Shown: piece after piece, positions 22,241-33,650 of the stretch | How the letters are laid out: the number at the start of each line of letters is the position of its first letter | Position numbering within the stretch: position 1 is the first letter of the stretch | Origin: Triangularia verruculosa | Taxonomy: Eukaryota; Ascomycota; Sordariomycetes; Sordariales; Podosporaceae | Direction: 5' to 3' | Assembly: GCA_033296885.1 (NCBI GenBank) | Contig: MU863879.1 | Span: forward strand, 434,001 to 498,000 | DNA length: 64,000 bases | Notes under the pieces: generated by a model | What the model was told of the DNA's origin: nothing | Database searches by the model: none | What the model saw: only the letters and a program-made list of their open reading frames with translations | Translations under genes and position numbers: made by a program

Positions 22241-24694
22241 ATGCCCATGCTGCGAGAAGACGACGGGGGCCAGCAGGACGCTGTGCCCGATGTGTTGGAT
22301 CATGTGGATGATGAGTTCGCGACAACAATCTCCATGCAGTTGCAACCGAGTGTTCAAAGGTCACTAAGCCGGAAAATGTCAGAAGAAAGCATTAGAACCG
22401 AGCTGTGCGAAGGACCTATACCGGATAGTCCTCCTCTTCCTCCCAAGTCGACAACGCCTGAGCCACCATCACACGCTGTGTCCGATCGTGCCGAGTTGAT
22501 TGAACGCATCAAGAGAGGAGAAAGTCCTACTTGGGTCCCAAATCGCCATCTGGAATCGCTGTTTCAGCAGGATAAGACGCCATTCCCGCCTCGAACACCA
22601 CCACCAACCTCCATGTCACCTGGACTGCTGCCTCCCCCTACCATAACGCCCGAGAAGAAGGATGTGAGTGTGGCTGTATTCCAACCCGAGATCCGGCTTC
22701 AGGAGGGCCTGAATATCGAACGGCCTCGATCTGCGCTTCATAGCGGAAACTTCACGCCGCATGAGCTATCTCCTGATGAGGTAGAGAAGGAGGTCAAGCG
22801 TAGTCACCACGAGCACTTCCAGCCGCCTGGAAATGCGCCATGGATTGGCACATCACCACCAAGGGATTTCAGCCCCTTCAACTATGGAAGCGCTGCGATT
22901 AACTACCGCAAAGAGGCCTTTGGGACACCAGGGACGCCTTCAATAAGCTCTTCGCTGTCATCGAGCTTTGTCTACAAGCCTCCAACGAGCCCACTTGTTC
23001 AGTCAGAAGTCAATGAGGACCTTGATTTGACATTGCCGCTAAACAGCATCAACATTGCCTCGAGTAGCCCGCGGGCGAGCCCACGAAGGCACACTCTCAA
23101 CTTTGGTCCATCCTCCTTCAACAATGTCCCTGGCCGGAGACAAATACCCCTCCGTCGGGAGAGCAGCCATCCATACCAAGCACACCAGCCTCGGCGATCT
23201 TTAAACTCGACTCCGGTGTTCTCTTTTGCCGGTTCGCCACCACCACCGCCCACGCCGTGGAGCGCGAGACGGCCGTCAGTAAGCTCGGAAGCGTCACCAC
23301 TTCACCACGCATCGCTAGTTGGTTCATATGAAGAGAGTATCCTCAAGGGTCGCATGTCCACAACGCCCTCCAAACCTTTGGAGTTTATCGCCCAAATAGG
23401 AGTCCTGGGTCTGGGGAAATGCAAGTCTAGTCTGCGCTGTCCGCCGCATGTGACGCTTCCGTTTTCGGCAGTCTTCTATAGCTACGCCAGTACCTCCCAC
23501 GGTAGAAGCAAAACAGACGATGGCCCAAGTCCTTACGTGGGGAACATTGATCTCGAGAACGGGCTCACAAATTCAGACGAAGGGCAGCGGGCAAAGCGGA
23601 AGCTACAAACAAGATATCCCGAGCGGAAACCCGCTGCGGAGGAAGAACCATCGGTCCAAGATGATGCGGGAGAACTCTCAGAAGGCAATGGTTCTCGCAA
23701 TGCCGCAAAACAAAAACGCCGATCAAGATCCCCAAAGGCACCCCCAGGAGGTCGCTACCGCATCCCAGAAAAGGGCCAACTACAAATTATTATCAAAAAC
23801 CAAAACAAAACCGCCGTCAAACTCTTCCTCGTCCCTTACGACCTTGCCGGCATGGAACCAGGTACCAAAACCTTCGTCCGCCAAAGAAGTTACTCGGCAG
23901 GTCCCATCCTTGAAGCCAAGGTCCCTGACATCAAACCTGATGCAAACACACTGGGAACCGACCGAGTCACCCTCCGATACCTCGTCCATTTACACATCTG
24001 CTGCCCTTCCAAAGGACGGTACTACCTTTACAAGTCCATCCGTGTGGTGTTCGCCAACCGGGTCCCCGATGGCAAAGAAAAGCTCCGAAATGAAATCACA
24101 CACCCAGACCCGAGGTTCTCACCGTATAAGCCGGTCAGGGTGATGCACCCGCCCCTCATCAACGCGAACGTGACCGGGCCGGGAGCAACACTGGCCGCTG
24201 AGCAGGCGTCGAGAAGGAGGAGTGTCGGGTTTGCGCTGGGCACGCAGCTTGCTCAGCATCATCAACAGCAATACCCCCATCCGCCGCCACCTCCTTTCAA
24301 TGTTTCAGAGAGTTTACCGACTACTGGGCTCCAACAACCACTGCCATTTACACCCTCCACGCTTTTCACCCAACAACAACAGCCATATCCAAAACCCCCC
24401 AGCTCAGGAGAGGACCTCTTCCCCATGTCGGGTGTTCAAATGACGGGCCTAGCACAACCACCATCTGCAACAAAAAGCACAGTAGCGCCCAACTACGATA
24501 AACTCAGCAAAGGCGACGTCGGCTACGGCGGAAACGCATATATTTCATCCACCTCCCTGTCCAACGGAGCGCTGCTACCGGGGACTTCCTCAGCAGGCCT
24601 CATTTCACAAAGGTTAAGGTCCTTGGGGGAGCAGCAGCAGCAATCACAACCGCAACTGCCGTCTCATCAGTATCCAGACACCGAGCTGGCATGA
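22241..24694 (+). CDS. Atos-domain (FAM214/ATOSA-like) protein
   Basis: A single exon of 817 aa. The start is the first ATG in the open frame (22241, MPMLRED); the frame stays open to 22181 without another ATG. The N-terminal half is Ser/Pro-rich and probably disordered. The first conserved block starts at about residue 370 (SYEESILKGRMSTTPSKP, then FIAQIGVLGLGKCKSSLRCP and HVTLPFSAVFYSY), the signature of the Atos conserved domain. A second block lies at about 505-630 (GRYRIPEKGQLQIIIKNQN, KLFLVPYDLAGMEPGTKTF, LRYLVHLHICCPSKGRYYLY), the family's C-terminal domain named for chromosome segregation during meiosis. Animal relatives (Drosophila atossa) are nuclear regulators of transcription. The fungal role is not established, and nuclear or meiotic function is inference. 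The C-terminal tail is Gln/Pro-rich. Confidence 0.85.
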   Translation: MPMLREDDGGQQDAVPDVLDHVDDEFATTISMQLQPSVQRSLSRKMSEESIRTELCEGPIPDSPPLPPKSTTPEPPSHAVSDRAELIERIKRGESPTWVPNRHLESLFQQDKTPFPPRTPPPTSMSPGLLPPPTITPEKKDVSVAVFQPEIRLQEGLNIERPRSALHSGNFTPHELSPDEVEKEVKRSHHEHFQPPGNAPWIGTSPPRDFSPFNYGSAAINYRKEAFGTPGTPSISSSLSSSFVYKPPTSPLVQSEVNEDLDLTLPLNSINIASSSPRASPRRHTLNFGPSSFNNVPGRRQIPLRRESSHPYQAHQPRRSLNSTPVFSFAGSPPPPPTPWSARRPSVSSEASPLHHASLVGSYEESILKGRMSTTPSKPLEFIAQIGVLGLGKCKSSLRCPPHVTLPFSAVFYSYASTSHGRSKTDDGPSPYVGNIDLENGLTNSDEGQRAKRKLQTRYPERKPAAEEEPSVQDDAGELSEGNGSRNAAKQKRRSRSPKAPPGGRYRIPEKGQLQIIIKNQNKTAVKLFLVPYDLAGMEPGTKTFVRQRSYSAGPILEAKVPDIKPDANTLGTDRVTLRYLVHLHICCPSKGRYYLYKSIRVVFANRVPDGKEKLRNEITHPDPRFSPYKPVRVMHPPLINANVTGPGATLAAEQASRRRSVGFALGTQLAQHHQQQYPHPPPPPFNVSESLPTTGLQQPLPFTPSTLFTQQQQPYPKPPSSGEDLFPMSGVQMTGLAQPPSATKSTVAPNYDKLSKGDVGYGGNAYISSTSLSNGALLPGTSSAGLISQRLRSLGEQQQQSQPQLPSHQYPDTELA

Positions 24695-25761
24695 AGGAAT
24701 AAACAACCCCGTTGTTCTTTTTTCTTTCCCGAAAAGGTTATATGGGATTACAACCGTGGGACACCACCACCATTGCGATATATCGTTTTGCCATGCTTCA
24801 CATCTCAGTGAGGTCAGGGTCGTTTGAGCAAGTAGGTTTTCATGACGAGTTTTGCTGTTGTGGTGCACGTTTCACAACAACAACAAAAGCCATCCAGCCT
24901 GAACGACTTTTGCTCCCCCAACCAGACACACACCCAACCTGACCTCGGCTCAACATATGGTCCTACCTACTGATTAAGCCAAAGTTCGATCTGGCATTGT
25001 TGCCCCAGGCATCTCATTGAACAAGGGGGGGCGTAATATTGGAAACTTCTTTCGAAAAGGGACTGGGATGACGTAAATGGAATAGGATGATTTTCAGGAA
25101 ATATCAGGATCTTTCCAAGTGGCTTTGGGGACTGATGGGCTAAATATTATCTCGAAATCACAAAAAAATGAAATAAAAAAAATACCTTCTCCAGACCAGA
25201 ACTTTCAAGGGATCTAGTCACTCAATATTGCCGTATCTTTGTATGATCAACACGGCTGTGGCCAATGACCGATTCACACATACGCTCCCATGTGTTGAAG
25301 GGTTGCGGTCTTGCCAAAATCATATCAAGCCCAACAGCAAGACAAGTTATTCAATATATTTGTGTCATTTCAACATCCTCCTCCCCTTGCTACCACGAAC
25401 AATAACAATCCCCCACGCCCATCAATGCTATGCCACCCCTGCTTGCTGCTTCTGTTGGCTTCCTTGACCATGAAAAATAAAATAAAGTCATGGAATAAAA
25501 ACATAAGAGAAAAAAAAAAGACAAGCCTAATAATAGAAGCAAACATGAATAGCCAGTCCAGTGGTAGCCCTGTAACTCTTCTTTCCTCACACTCAAAACC
25601 GGGTTATATACAAATCTCGTAAACATCGCCCGCCCTCTGTGGCGCTCTTTAGTAGTAGCAGCAACAACAAAAAAAGAAGTTATCAATATCTCGAAGCGAC
25701 ACTACTCCAGACAACTTCCCCGCAGCTGTTTACAATCGCTATCGCTTCCATCAACAAAACC
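24695..25761. other. Convergent 3' region, Atos-domain gene / RhoGAP gene
   Basis: This 1.07 kb lies between two gene ends and is AT-rich with several A-runs (for example 25163-25181 and 25509-25521). It should contain both 3' UTRs and poly(A) sites. No gene is supported. Confidence 0.6.
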
Positions 25762-28700
25762 TCAAGCCTCTCCAAAAATAACATGGCTGTTCTCAATCAA
25801 GAACTGCACCGCCAAATTCTTGACGTGCATGTCCGTCATCTCCTTTTCTAAGCTGTGGTCTCTCATAATCGTCGGCGCAAACACCACGGCGAGGTTCTTC
25901 GGGGACATCTGAACACACTTCATCAGTCACAGTCCAACTCGTCAGGTGCGGAAATGTTACACATACCAGATTCTCTCTCTCTCTACCCGCCACACGGGCA
26001 AGATGGAACATCAAAAACTCCAGGCAGTCGCGATGCTTCGGTGGCAGCGTGTTGATCGTCTTCCTCATGTGTGCACAACGCTCGCTTTCATCTTGGATTG
26101 CTGCTCGCCGAAAGTTAGCCATATGCTACCAGACTCGTGGGTGGATAGAACGTACTGTTAGACTCCAAGATCCTCTCATACACGTCAAACGTTAACAATG
26201 GCGTCGGCAGCTTCCGGAAATACTGCTTCAGCACACTCGTAACCGCCGTGATATCCAAATCAGGGTCCGAAATGTCATAATCCCCATTCTTGTCAAACCC
26301 TTCCTGGATCGTCTTGACCTGCGAGTTGCCGCCCGTCTTCCTGTAGATACCCTCGATGTCCATGCCACGCAGCTCCACCTCCTCAATGCAACGCGTGACG
26401 ACGTTAGGTATTTGGCGGCGCTCGTAATCAGCCCGCTCGACCAGGTCTGATCCAAACAAGATGCTGGGGGCTTCGGCAGCAGCTGGTGGTGCTGGGACGG
26501 TGTTCATAGACTGCGATTTTGTCAAGGTCTGCTGTTGCTTCTTGCCGAAGAAGCCAAAGCCTTGACGTTGACCATCCGTGTTGACTCGGTTGACGCCAGG
26601 AGGTGGTGGTGGCGGAGGAATCGTCGTCACAGGCGACTCAACCTGGGCAACGGTCATGTTGTAGGGAATACCGATGCTGTCGCTGTTCAGGGCCTGAGGG
26701 GCTCCGATGCGAGGGTTGCCTTCTTGTCCCTGGAAGGCACCTGCCGCGCGGTTGATACCCTTGGTGATGTTGTGCGCCACTTTGCTTGAACCCTTCTTCC
26801 AGTTAAACTTTTTGACTTGGCCCTTACGAATGTTAACCACTGTCGGCCCTTCGAGGATCGGTTCCTCGGCATCAGTGCCCATCAGAGTGGTCCCAGTCTG
26901 CATGCTGGCAGTATCCAGGTTGACTGAAGACGCGCCCTTGGAATGGCTATAGATACCGAGACCATTGGGTGGCATCTTGAGATCGCCACTGCTGATCTGC
27001 TGCTTGAACCTCTCCTGGATTTGATGAGTAAGATCGTTGTTGAGATCAGCCAGTTGTGCGTTCTTAGACGAAAGCTGTTCAAACTCGAGCAAGGCGCGAT
27101 CGCGGTCAGCAATTGCCTGGTTCCTCTCCTCCAACAGGTCATCACGCTCAGCGTGAAGCTGCTCGATTGCCGTCGTCATGTTTTGCTTGACCTTCTCCAA
27201 CTTTTGCACAAAGTCCTTAATGGCGGATTCCTCGAGCTCGCGAGGATCCAAAGGCTCGCTCGTCTTCTTGGCTCTTTCAACATAGCCGGCCAAGACCTCA
27301 AGCTGCCGGATCATGATCTCTGTCTGGGTGTCAAGAACAGACACCGTTTTCCTCTTTTCCACCAGCTTCTTGTTCAGATTCTTCAAGTCCTTTTCCGTGT
27401 TGAACTGCCGCTCAAGCTCTGCGACCCGCTGCTCCGAGTTTCTGAGCTGCCGCTTCAAGAACATCGGATCATCATGCGCAGCTCCAGAGAGAGAGATAGG
27501 GCTGCTGATGTCAGGGACATGACCACCATTCGTTGGATCCTCCGCAATGGGTGTTCTAGGCCAGCGAGGCGAAGTGGTCCCTCGGGTGGTCTCGCTGACA
27601 CTCCTGCTGTGACCAACCCTCGCTTGGTGGGTGGCGGTTTCGGCGCTGTTGTGTCGTCCATGGCGAACGGCATTTGATACACGGCGCAGGATGGATGAAG
27701 AACCCTCGTCGGTACCAAGGATCCTAGCCATGTCTTCATCCATACTGAAGTCGCCACCAGCGCTCCAGCGAGGCAGCTTTGGCGACACCTTGCCTTCCTC
27801 ATTCACGGAGCTCATAGAACCCCTAGGTGTTTGTTGTCCAGTTTGTGCTGGTGGTGGAGGTGGGGCAGCCCGTGGTTGCATGTACGTGTCGCTCAATTTC
27901 TGTTCAAGAGGAGCTGGGCGTTGCAATTCTCCATTCCGAGGTGTCATCTGCTGCGCTTCTTTTCGCGGAGCCAATTTGGCGCCAGACAAATCTGACCTTC
28001 CCGAAGCCAGTGAATCTATCGATGGCCGAATGGCGTCTTCCTCCCTCGTCCGAGAATCCTGTGATGCCCTGGGCGGTGTTACTCGGTCCGGTAACCCAGC
28101 CGGGGAAGGTGAGTTATTGTTCGTATTGTTCGTCAGCGCCTCCCGGTTCCTGGGCGGTGCTGGTGGTGGCTTTGAGGGTGCTGAAGTGTCAATAGAACCG
28201 CCAGACAAGGAATTGCTCCTGGAGCTGACGAGCTTCTTGCTCTTGGGCGCATCCTGCAGTTTAAACTCTTCGTTGGGCTGCGCCCTGCCGTTAGAAGGTC
28301 TCCTTTCCTCTCCGATTCCGGGAGAAGCCTTTGGGTTGCTGTTCCGTTTCGAAAGCTTGCGAGCCGGTTTTTCGTGCTGAGGGATCTCGTAGTCAGACGA
28401 TGACTGTCTTCCCTTATTTTGGAAAGCGATATGAGGTGTCGATGCTGCCGACTCCGAACGCTTATCCTGAGAAGGACTTGGCTTCGGCGCGTTGAAGTAG
28501 TCTTTTTCCTGCTTTCTTCTGCTCGAGTCGGTAAAGGCATCGGACATGGACTGTGGTGTCAGTGAGGGGGCAGGGCTGGGGTCTAGTGCTACGGGGATGA
28601 AGAATCCTTCGCCATCTCCAATGTTCATATCGCCAGAAAGAATCGTGGAGTTCCGGTTGTTCCTGTAGTTTTGCAAAGGTGGCGCAAGCGACGGATCCTT

Positions 28701-29496
28701 CGAAGGGTCTTGGGTCCTTTCGGGGGAGAACTCGTTCCTCGAGCCACTGCGCGAAGACGACTCGTTAATTCCGCCATAGGCGTTACGAGGCCGCGGCGAC
28801 AGCTCGGTCGGTGTGTCGGAGTCGGGGGTTGCCCTATCGCCCGAGAACGATATAGGAGGGACGGCATTTGGCGGCAAGGCTGGCAAAGACTTGTCTGTGA
28901 TCATGGGCGATGCCTCCTTTTCTCGTTGCTTTGCTTGAGCTGCCGCCTTTGATTTCTTTCGCCGTCGCGCCATGAGGGATTCGTGGCAGTTCATGCAAAA
29001 GATGCCGTGTGATGTTCGGGCATATCGCAGGTTTTCAATCTTCCTCTTGCAGTTCCTGCAGCGGAAGCAGCTTGCACAAAAGGCCTGGTCTCCGGTTAGG
29101 ATGGCCAGGTCCTCAATCTTATTATTGCAAGCGCTGCAGCTGTAGGTACAGTTGTTGCAGATAAGGGAACCATCTCCGAGCAGGAGGAGGTTCGCATCCG
29201 AATCGAGTAGTGTATTACATGTGTTGCAGCGGAAGCAGTCAAGATGCCATCGGTTTCCAGCTATAGCGCAATGTGTCAGCCCCTATTCGCCCCTTTCTCG
29301 GCATGTCACATTGACTGTCAAAGAGATGGTAGAATATCATACCTAATTCAAAGGCTTTGCCCTCCTCGAGGATCTATCGAGATGGGTTAGACGTGGTCCA
29401 GCATTCAAACCCAAGCGGAGGCAAACCTACCTCTCCGCACCCTTTGCAGGGGAAGACATCCTCCGTCTCCATGGGACTATCCAGATAGTCGTCCAT
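25762..29496 (-). CDS. RGA1: LIM-domain RhoGAP, Rga1/Rga2 type
   Basis: The CDS is complement(join(25762..25908,25967..26100,26156..29260,29343..29373,29431..29496)), 1160 aa. Five exons close in frame. LIM1 (residues 17-70) has C17, C20, H39, C41/C44, C47, C67 and C70. LIM2 (74-125) has C74, C77, C94/C97, C100, C103, C121 and C124/H125. Long Ser/Pro-rich disordered sequence with Pro runs follows. A coiled coil spans about 631-786. The RhoGAP domain runs from about 966 to the C-terminus; its arginine finger is in IEGIYRKTGG, and the last exons supply KNLAVVFAPTIMR. Two N-terminal LIM domains, coiled coil and C-terminal GAP match Rga1/Rga2, which act on Cdc42 to control polarity, septation and hyphal tip growth. 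Lrg1-type Rho1 GAPs are the alternative, but they usually carry three LIM domains. The last two introns fall inside the GAP domain. Confidence 0.92.
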
Positions 29497-32400
29497 GGCT
29501 GTGCTATTTACGTTTCGTTGTTTTATGCTCTTTCTCCTGAACACTTGGTCCGGCTAGGCCAAGCTACCGACAGTGTAGCGGCCCCGGGACGATGGAAGGA
29601 GGTCGAGCACCAAGCACGATTAGGGAAGAGCGGTGGGATAGCAGCGAACGGTGCCCGAGTGTCGCATGGACGGGGTCACTTGTCACAATCCAAAAAAGTG
29701 TATATCTGGCCGATGGTGTATGTGCGGCGGCCGAAGCGGGAGGGCGGAGGGGCCAACAAAGACAAAGGCCGGCCCGTTGTTCGTTCGTGAGTTGACCGCC
29801 GCAAGAGGGTCGCCGGGCGTTGGGAATTATTTGCGGACGCGAGGATCGACGGTTCGTGCCGGCAGACCGAAGGCACAGTGGCAATGCCGAGAATGGCACC
29901 GGCGATGGGCAGCAGGAGACGGGATCTCTCTTGTCCTGCGAGGAGGAATTATCTAACAAGGACGAGTCCAGGGACTCGGAGGAGAGGGGTGACGATGGAA
30001 GATGGGAGTGTCGGGCTGACTTGTCGCTCTCGGCGGAGAAGTGCGGGCACGAAGAGTCGCCAGGTCCTGGACCAAGACCCGTTGCAGGGGAAGTGGAGCA
30101 GTTTGTAGATGGTTGCAGATGAGGTGCAGCAGAGCTGAGAAATGGCTGGCTGTGGGACGGCCGCGATGGTAGAGCGTCTCGAGGGGTCAAGCGCGGTGAG
30201 CACGAGGTGAAGTGGGCATGAACCGGACACGATTACAGTTGTCGCAACCGCCGGCCAGGCATGCTGCAGCAACCGGAACCTGGAATGGGGAGGGGAGCTC
30301 AGGAAATGGAGAAGAAGGCAGTTGTGAATGGAAAGTGATGCCGAGCGGGCCCCAAAAGTGCTCCTCCACTGTTGACCCTGTTGAGAACGGGCTAAGCCCA
30401 GGGGTTTAGTGGAGGGTTTAGTGAGGGTCAGGGGCAACCTACAGGGGTCCTATGGGAACCAATTACGTCTTGGCTGCAATCCAAGAGCAAGTCCCGTTCC
30501 TGATCAGAGACAACTATCCGACTACACCTCTCTTCTTACCATCATCTGGAGGGCATTTCGTGGTACGAGCCATCCTTGATAATCTCTCTCAGCATGCATA
30601 TGGAGTCATCTCGCTATCCGTCGTATCGTGATTACTGGACAAGCTCCCTCCCTCGCTCCTCCTCCCAGCTCTATACCCCGCCACCCGAGCATGTTTGTCC
30701 AACACCTACACTTCGCAACTTCGGCAGAGCAGCCCGAATCCTTTCCGCAGGTTTTGTGTTAGTGGCCAGACTGGCTTTCCCCTCACCGCCTGGAGCGAAT
30801 AACAGTCCCAATTCACAGCATACAGCACCGTACCCGCCGACAATAGCCCCAGACTGCGTTTGAAGGGTGATGAGAATATCTTGCTGAGTGGGCGTGGTTG
30901 ATGCCGTGCCACGAGCACGCAGACTTGCTTCTGCACACCCGATTTCCTGGGAGGGCTGACGGGGTCGAAGTCCTGTGCTTCTGTTGCTTGCAACATCGTT
31001 GGCACCGGCAGATGCCCTGCAAAAAGGATATTTGCAGATGGGGGCCGAATCAGCCGCCTTGACTGCAACGCTTCCAATGTTCCATGCTGCCATGTCAACA
31101 TGCCAGTTCGTAGTTGACACTGTGAAGATGAAATCCGATGAGCCCCGTCGCAGCTTCTATTCAGCCACATTTGCTGACCATGTCCAACAGCCATCTGCAG
31201 CCCGCGCCTGCGCAACGGTTTGTTGTCTGGTCGGATTAACGGACGACGGCGGGGCTGGGTAAACTATATGTTTTCCATCTGATGGATCAAAATCTGGACT
31301 TCTGGCCAGCTTGTGCCTCTCCTCGGCATTGTGCTATCACCGGCGACAGAGAAAAATAAGCGTCTGATGGTCGGCGGCGCGGTTGCTTGTCGGCGGCTGC
31401 TGTCGGCTGGGATCAACACCGGCATCTCCAAACGAGATATATATGTAAACAGCAAGCAGGACTCTTCGGACGTTGCACAGCTGAGCCTACCTCATCCAAC
31501 AGACCAATTCCATCATCACGCCCAACGTCCGGCTCACCTCGCACACACACCACGTCATCCTCCTCAACCACACCATACAAACAATTCGGATACAGCCAAT
31601 GTCGTCTGGTGAAGATGAAACTGCTGTCGAGGTGTAATTCACCGAATCGAGGTATGGACACGAATAGGGCACGGGTTACACGCCGCTGCCGCTTCCACCA
31701 CGATGCATGTTTCAAGTCAAGGAGTGAGCCTCTCAAAGACGGAAGGTCCCTGGATTGCCAACAGCTATCGTCCAGAATTTGCTCCTTCCTACGTTCGCTT
31801 TCGGTGTGATCTCCCCATTCGTCACGATGATATCGTCGTGGTGTTGTAGGTGCCATTTACACCCACTAGTAACCCTGAAGATCTGCAAACCCCTTGATGC
31901 GATTGATTCCCCGATGTCGAAATCCCACCCCCAAAAACCGCACATCCCGTTGGCTTCTTGGCGTTTCAGAACCCAAACCCCTGTCTCTTCAAGCCCCACA
32001 GTGAGCACAAAAAGGGAACGACTTCAGATTAGAATCAGTCAATTCATGAGAGGGATCAAAGACACCGAAATAGCGGCTGGTCTATTATCCATGGTTGAGT
32101 AAAATTGCAGACTATTTACATACAACACTATATGCGGAAATTACGCAAAGGCGAGCCGGTATTAAATCACAACTACCCGTCCACCCTGGACCTGGTTCTT
32201 GACCCTTCCCCGCATTGGCCCAGGGGTATGCATCTGGGTGGTCTCGATCATCGACAACTGTCAATTCACATCATCGATGGCCTCAACCACATGACATTTA
32301 CTGAGTTCTCCAGCCATGCCTACCCACGCGATGAAGATGAAATATCTTTGAAGCATACCAATAATACAAACAACAAGAGAGGCTCATAGATACCATGATT

Positions 32401-32770
32401 CCAACCATCGTTACCCTAACTGCAAGTCACATCCGGACACACACACATACTCATAACATAACATATAACATCACTCCAAGAGCTCCTTACCAAACTTCTT
32501 TCAACCAGCCAACTATAAACTCATCCCCCTTTGCGTTCAAAAATATTATTTGCTTACACTACAAATAAACAAAATCCCAACATCAAACCCAGCATCCATC
32601 TCGCCAGCACCTCCCATCACCACCCACTTCCCGCCCAGGTATTCTCGCTTCGAAAAGCATGCATACACCGTCCACCCTCACAATCTCAACCTAAAACTAG
32701 CCGAAAGTTCTCCCGCACATCAACAACCAACAATGACGTTGCATTCTTTCAGAGCCTCGTTCCGTCCACC

Positions 32771-32794
32771 AAAAAAAAAAAAAAAAAAAAAAAG
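32771..32794. repeat. Poly(A)24 homopolymer
   Basis: Twenty-four consecutive A on the + strand in otherwise AT- and CA-rich intergenic sequence. No element resembling a retrotransposon body precedes it, so it is a simple mononucleotide run. Confidence 0.9.
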
Positions 32795-33462
32795 ATAAGC
32801 AGAAAACAGAAATCCGCCTATCAAGAAATGATCCATGATCTTCATACCTAACCCTTCCCCAGATTCCCTTGATCTCCGTCCCACAAATGTCTGTGGGTTT
32901 TTATGGGGTATTTACTCCGTAGTGTGTAGGTAGTGTAGAATATCATCCAAAAGAAATGTGCAACAGAGAGTTTCGCAACACAAACAGGTTCCAGAATAAA
33001 TCAGGTGCGTTATCCAATGTTCAAAGGTGCTCATCTACCCCGTTCAAGAGAAGTGGGTAATCTCCTCAAAAGATAGAAGCATCCAAGATTGTGAAACCAC
33101 CCGTTACTTCCACATGCTTCCCCAAGTCGCAGGGACCTCCACCCGTAGATACGCTTCAACTTCAAGGATGCTCAAGTCCATCAAGTCCAGCAAGACTCGT
33201 AAAATCAACTGCAGTCCCAATATTTACTCCTTGACTCCAACAAAACCTAGTTCACACCCCCACTTTCACATCAACAACCAAAAACGACAACAGGAACGAC
33301 TGAATACCACATGTCCACCATCGCTGGCGACCTTCAACATATTACTTCCTATCCACCTTAATCCAATCTTGTATATCCCTCTCTTCCCCCTCCTTCCCAC
33401 GTCCACTTACACCCCATGAGCGTCTACTATGCCTCTAGTATCTAATATTTTCACATATACAC

Positions 33463-33479
33463 ACACACACACACACACA
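33463..33479. repeat. (CA)n microsatellite
   Basis: About eight CA units just past the 3' end of the Cho2 gene, probably in or next to its 3' UTR. Confidence 0.85.
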
Positions 33480-33650
33480 AACAATCCTCCCCCAAAAACA
33501 CAACGCCTTTTTGGTGCAAAACAACCTCCCATTTCTCCCCCAACAACAACCCCGTGGTATCTCATGCATCTAAATAATTTGTCTAATCACACAACCATGC
33601 AAATGACAAGAGAAAAGCCCACCCATCCGATCCTCCTCTCATCGTGTTTC

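Larger units (their letters stand above)
29497..33650. other. 4.15 kb gene-free region upstream of the RhoGAP gene
   Basis: This is the longest stretch without a supported gene. It separates two minus-strand genes (the end of Cho2 and the start of the RhoGAP). Its right end should hold the Cho2 3' UTR and its left end the RhoGAP promoter. Open frames of 90-208 codons occur but lack start context, splice logic and recognisable motifs. It contains a degenerate G-rich GGGTTTAG patch (30398-30425), an A24 run (32771-32794) and a CA repeat (33463-33479). A long 5' leader, regulatory DNA or a non-coding transcript is possible. Confidence 0.5.

Noticed and set aside
26943..28380. + strand frames of 244 and 249 codons opposite the RhoGAP gene
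   Set aside because: They run opposite the coiled coil and disordered region; Leu/Gln-rich composition is the antisense image of coiled-coil codons.
29564..31856. Several frames of 90-208 codons in the region upstream of the RhoGAP gene
   Set aside because: Overlapping frames on both strands, Ser/Pro/Cys-rich with no pattern, and no plausible splice links. They look like chance frames in GC-balanced intergenic DNA.
32771..32794. Poly(A) run considered as the tail of a retrotransposed element
   Set aside because: No reverse-transcriptase or processed-gene sequence precedes it and no target-site duplication is visible around it.
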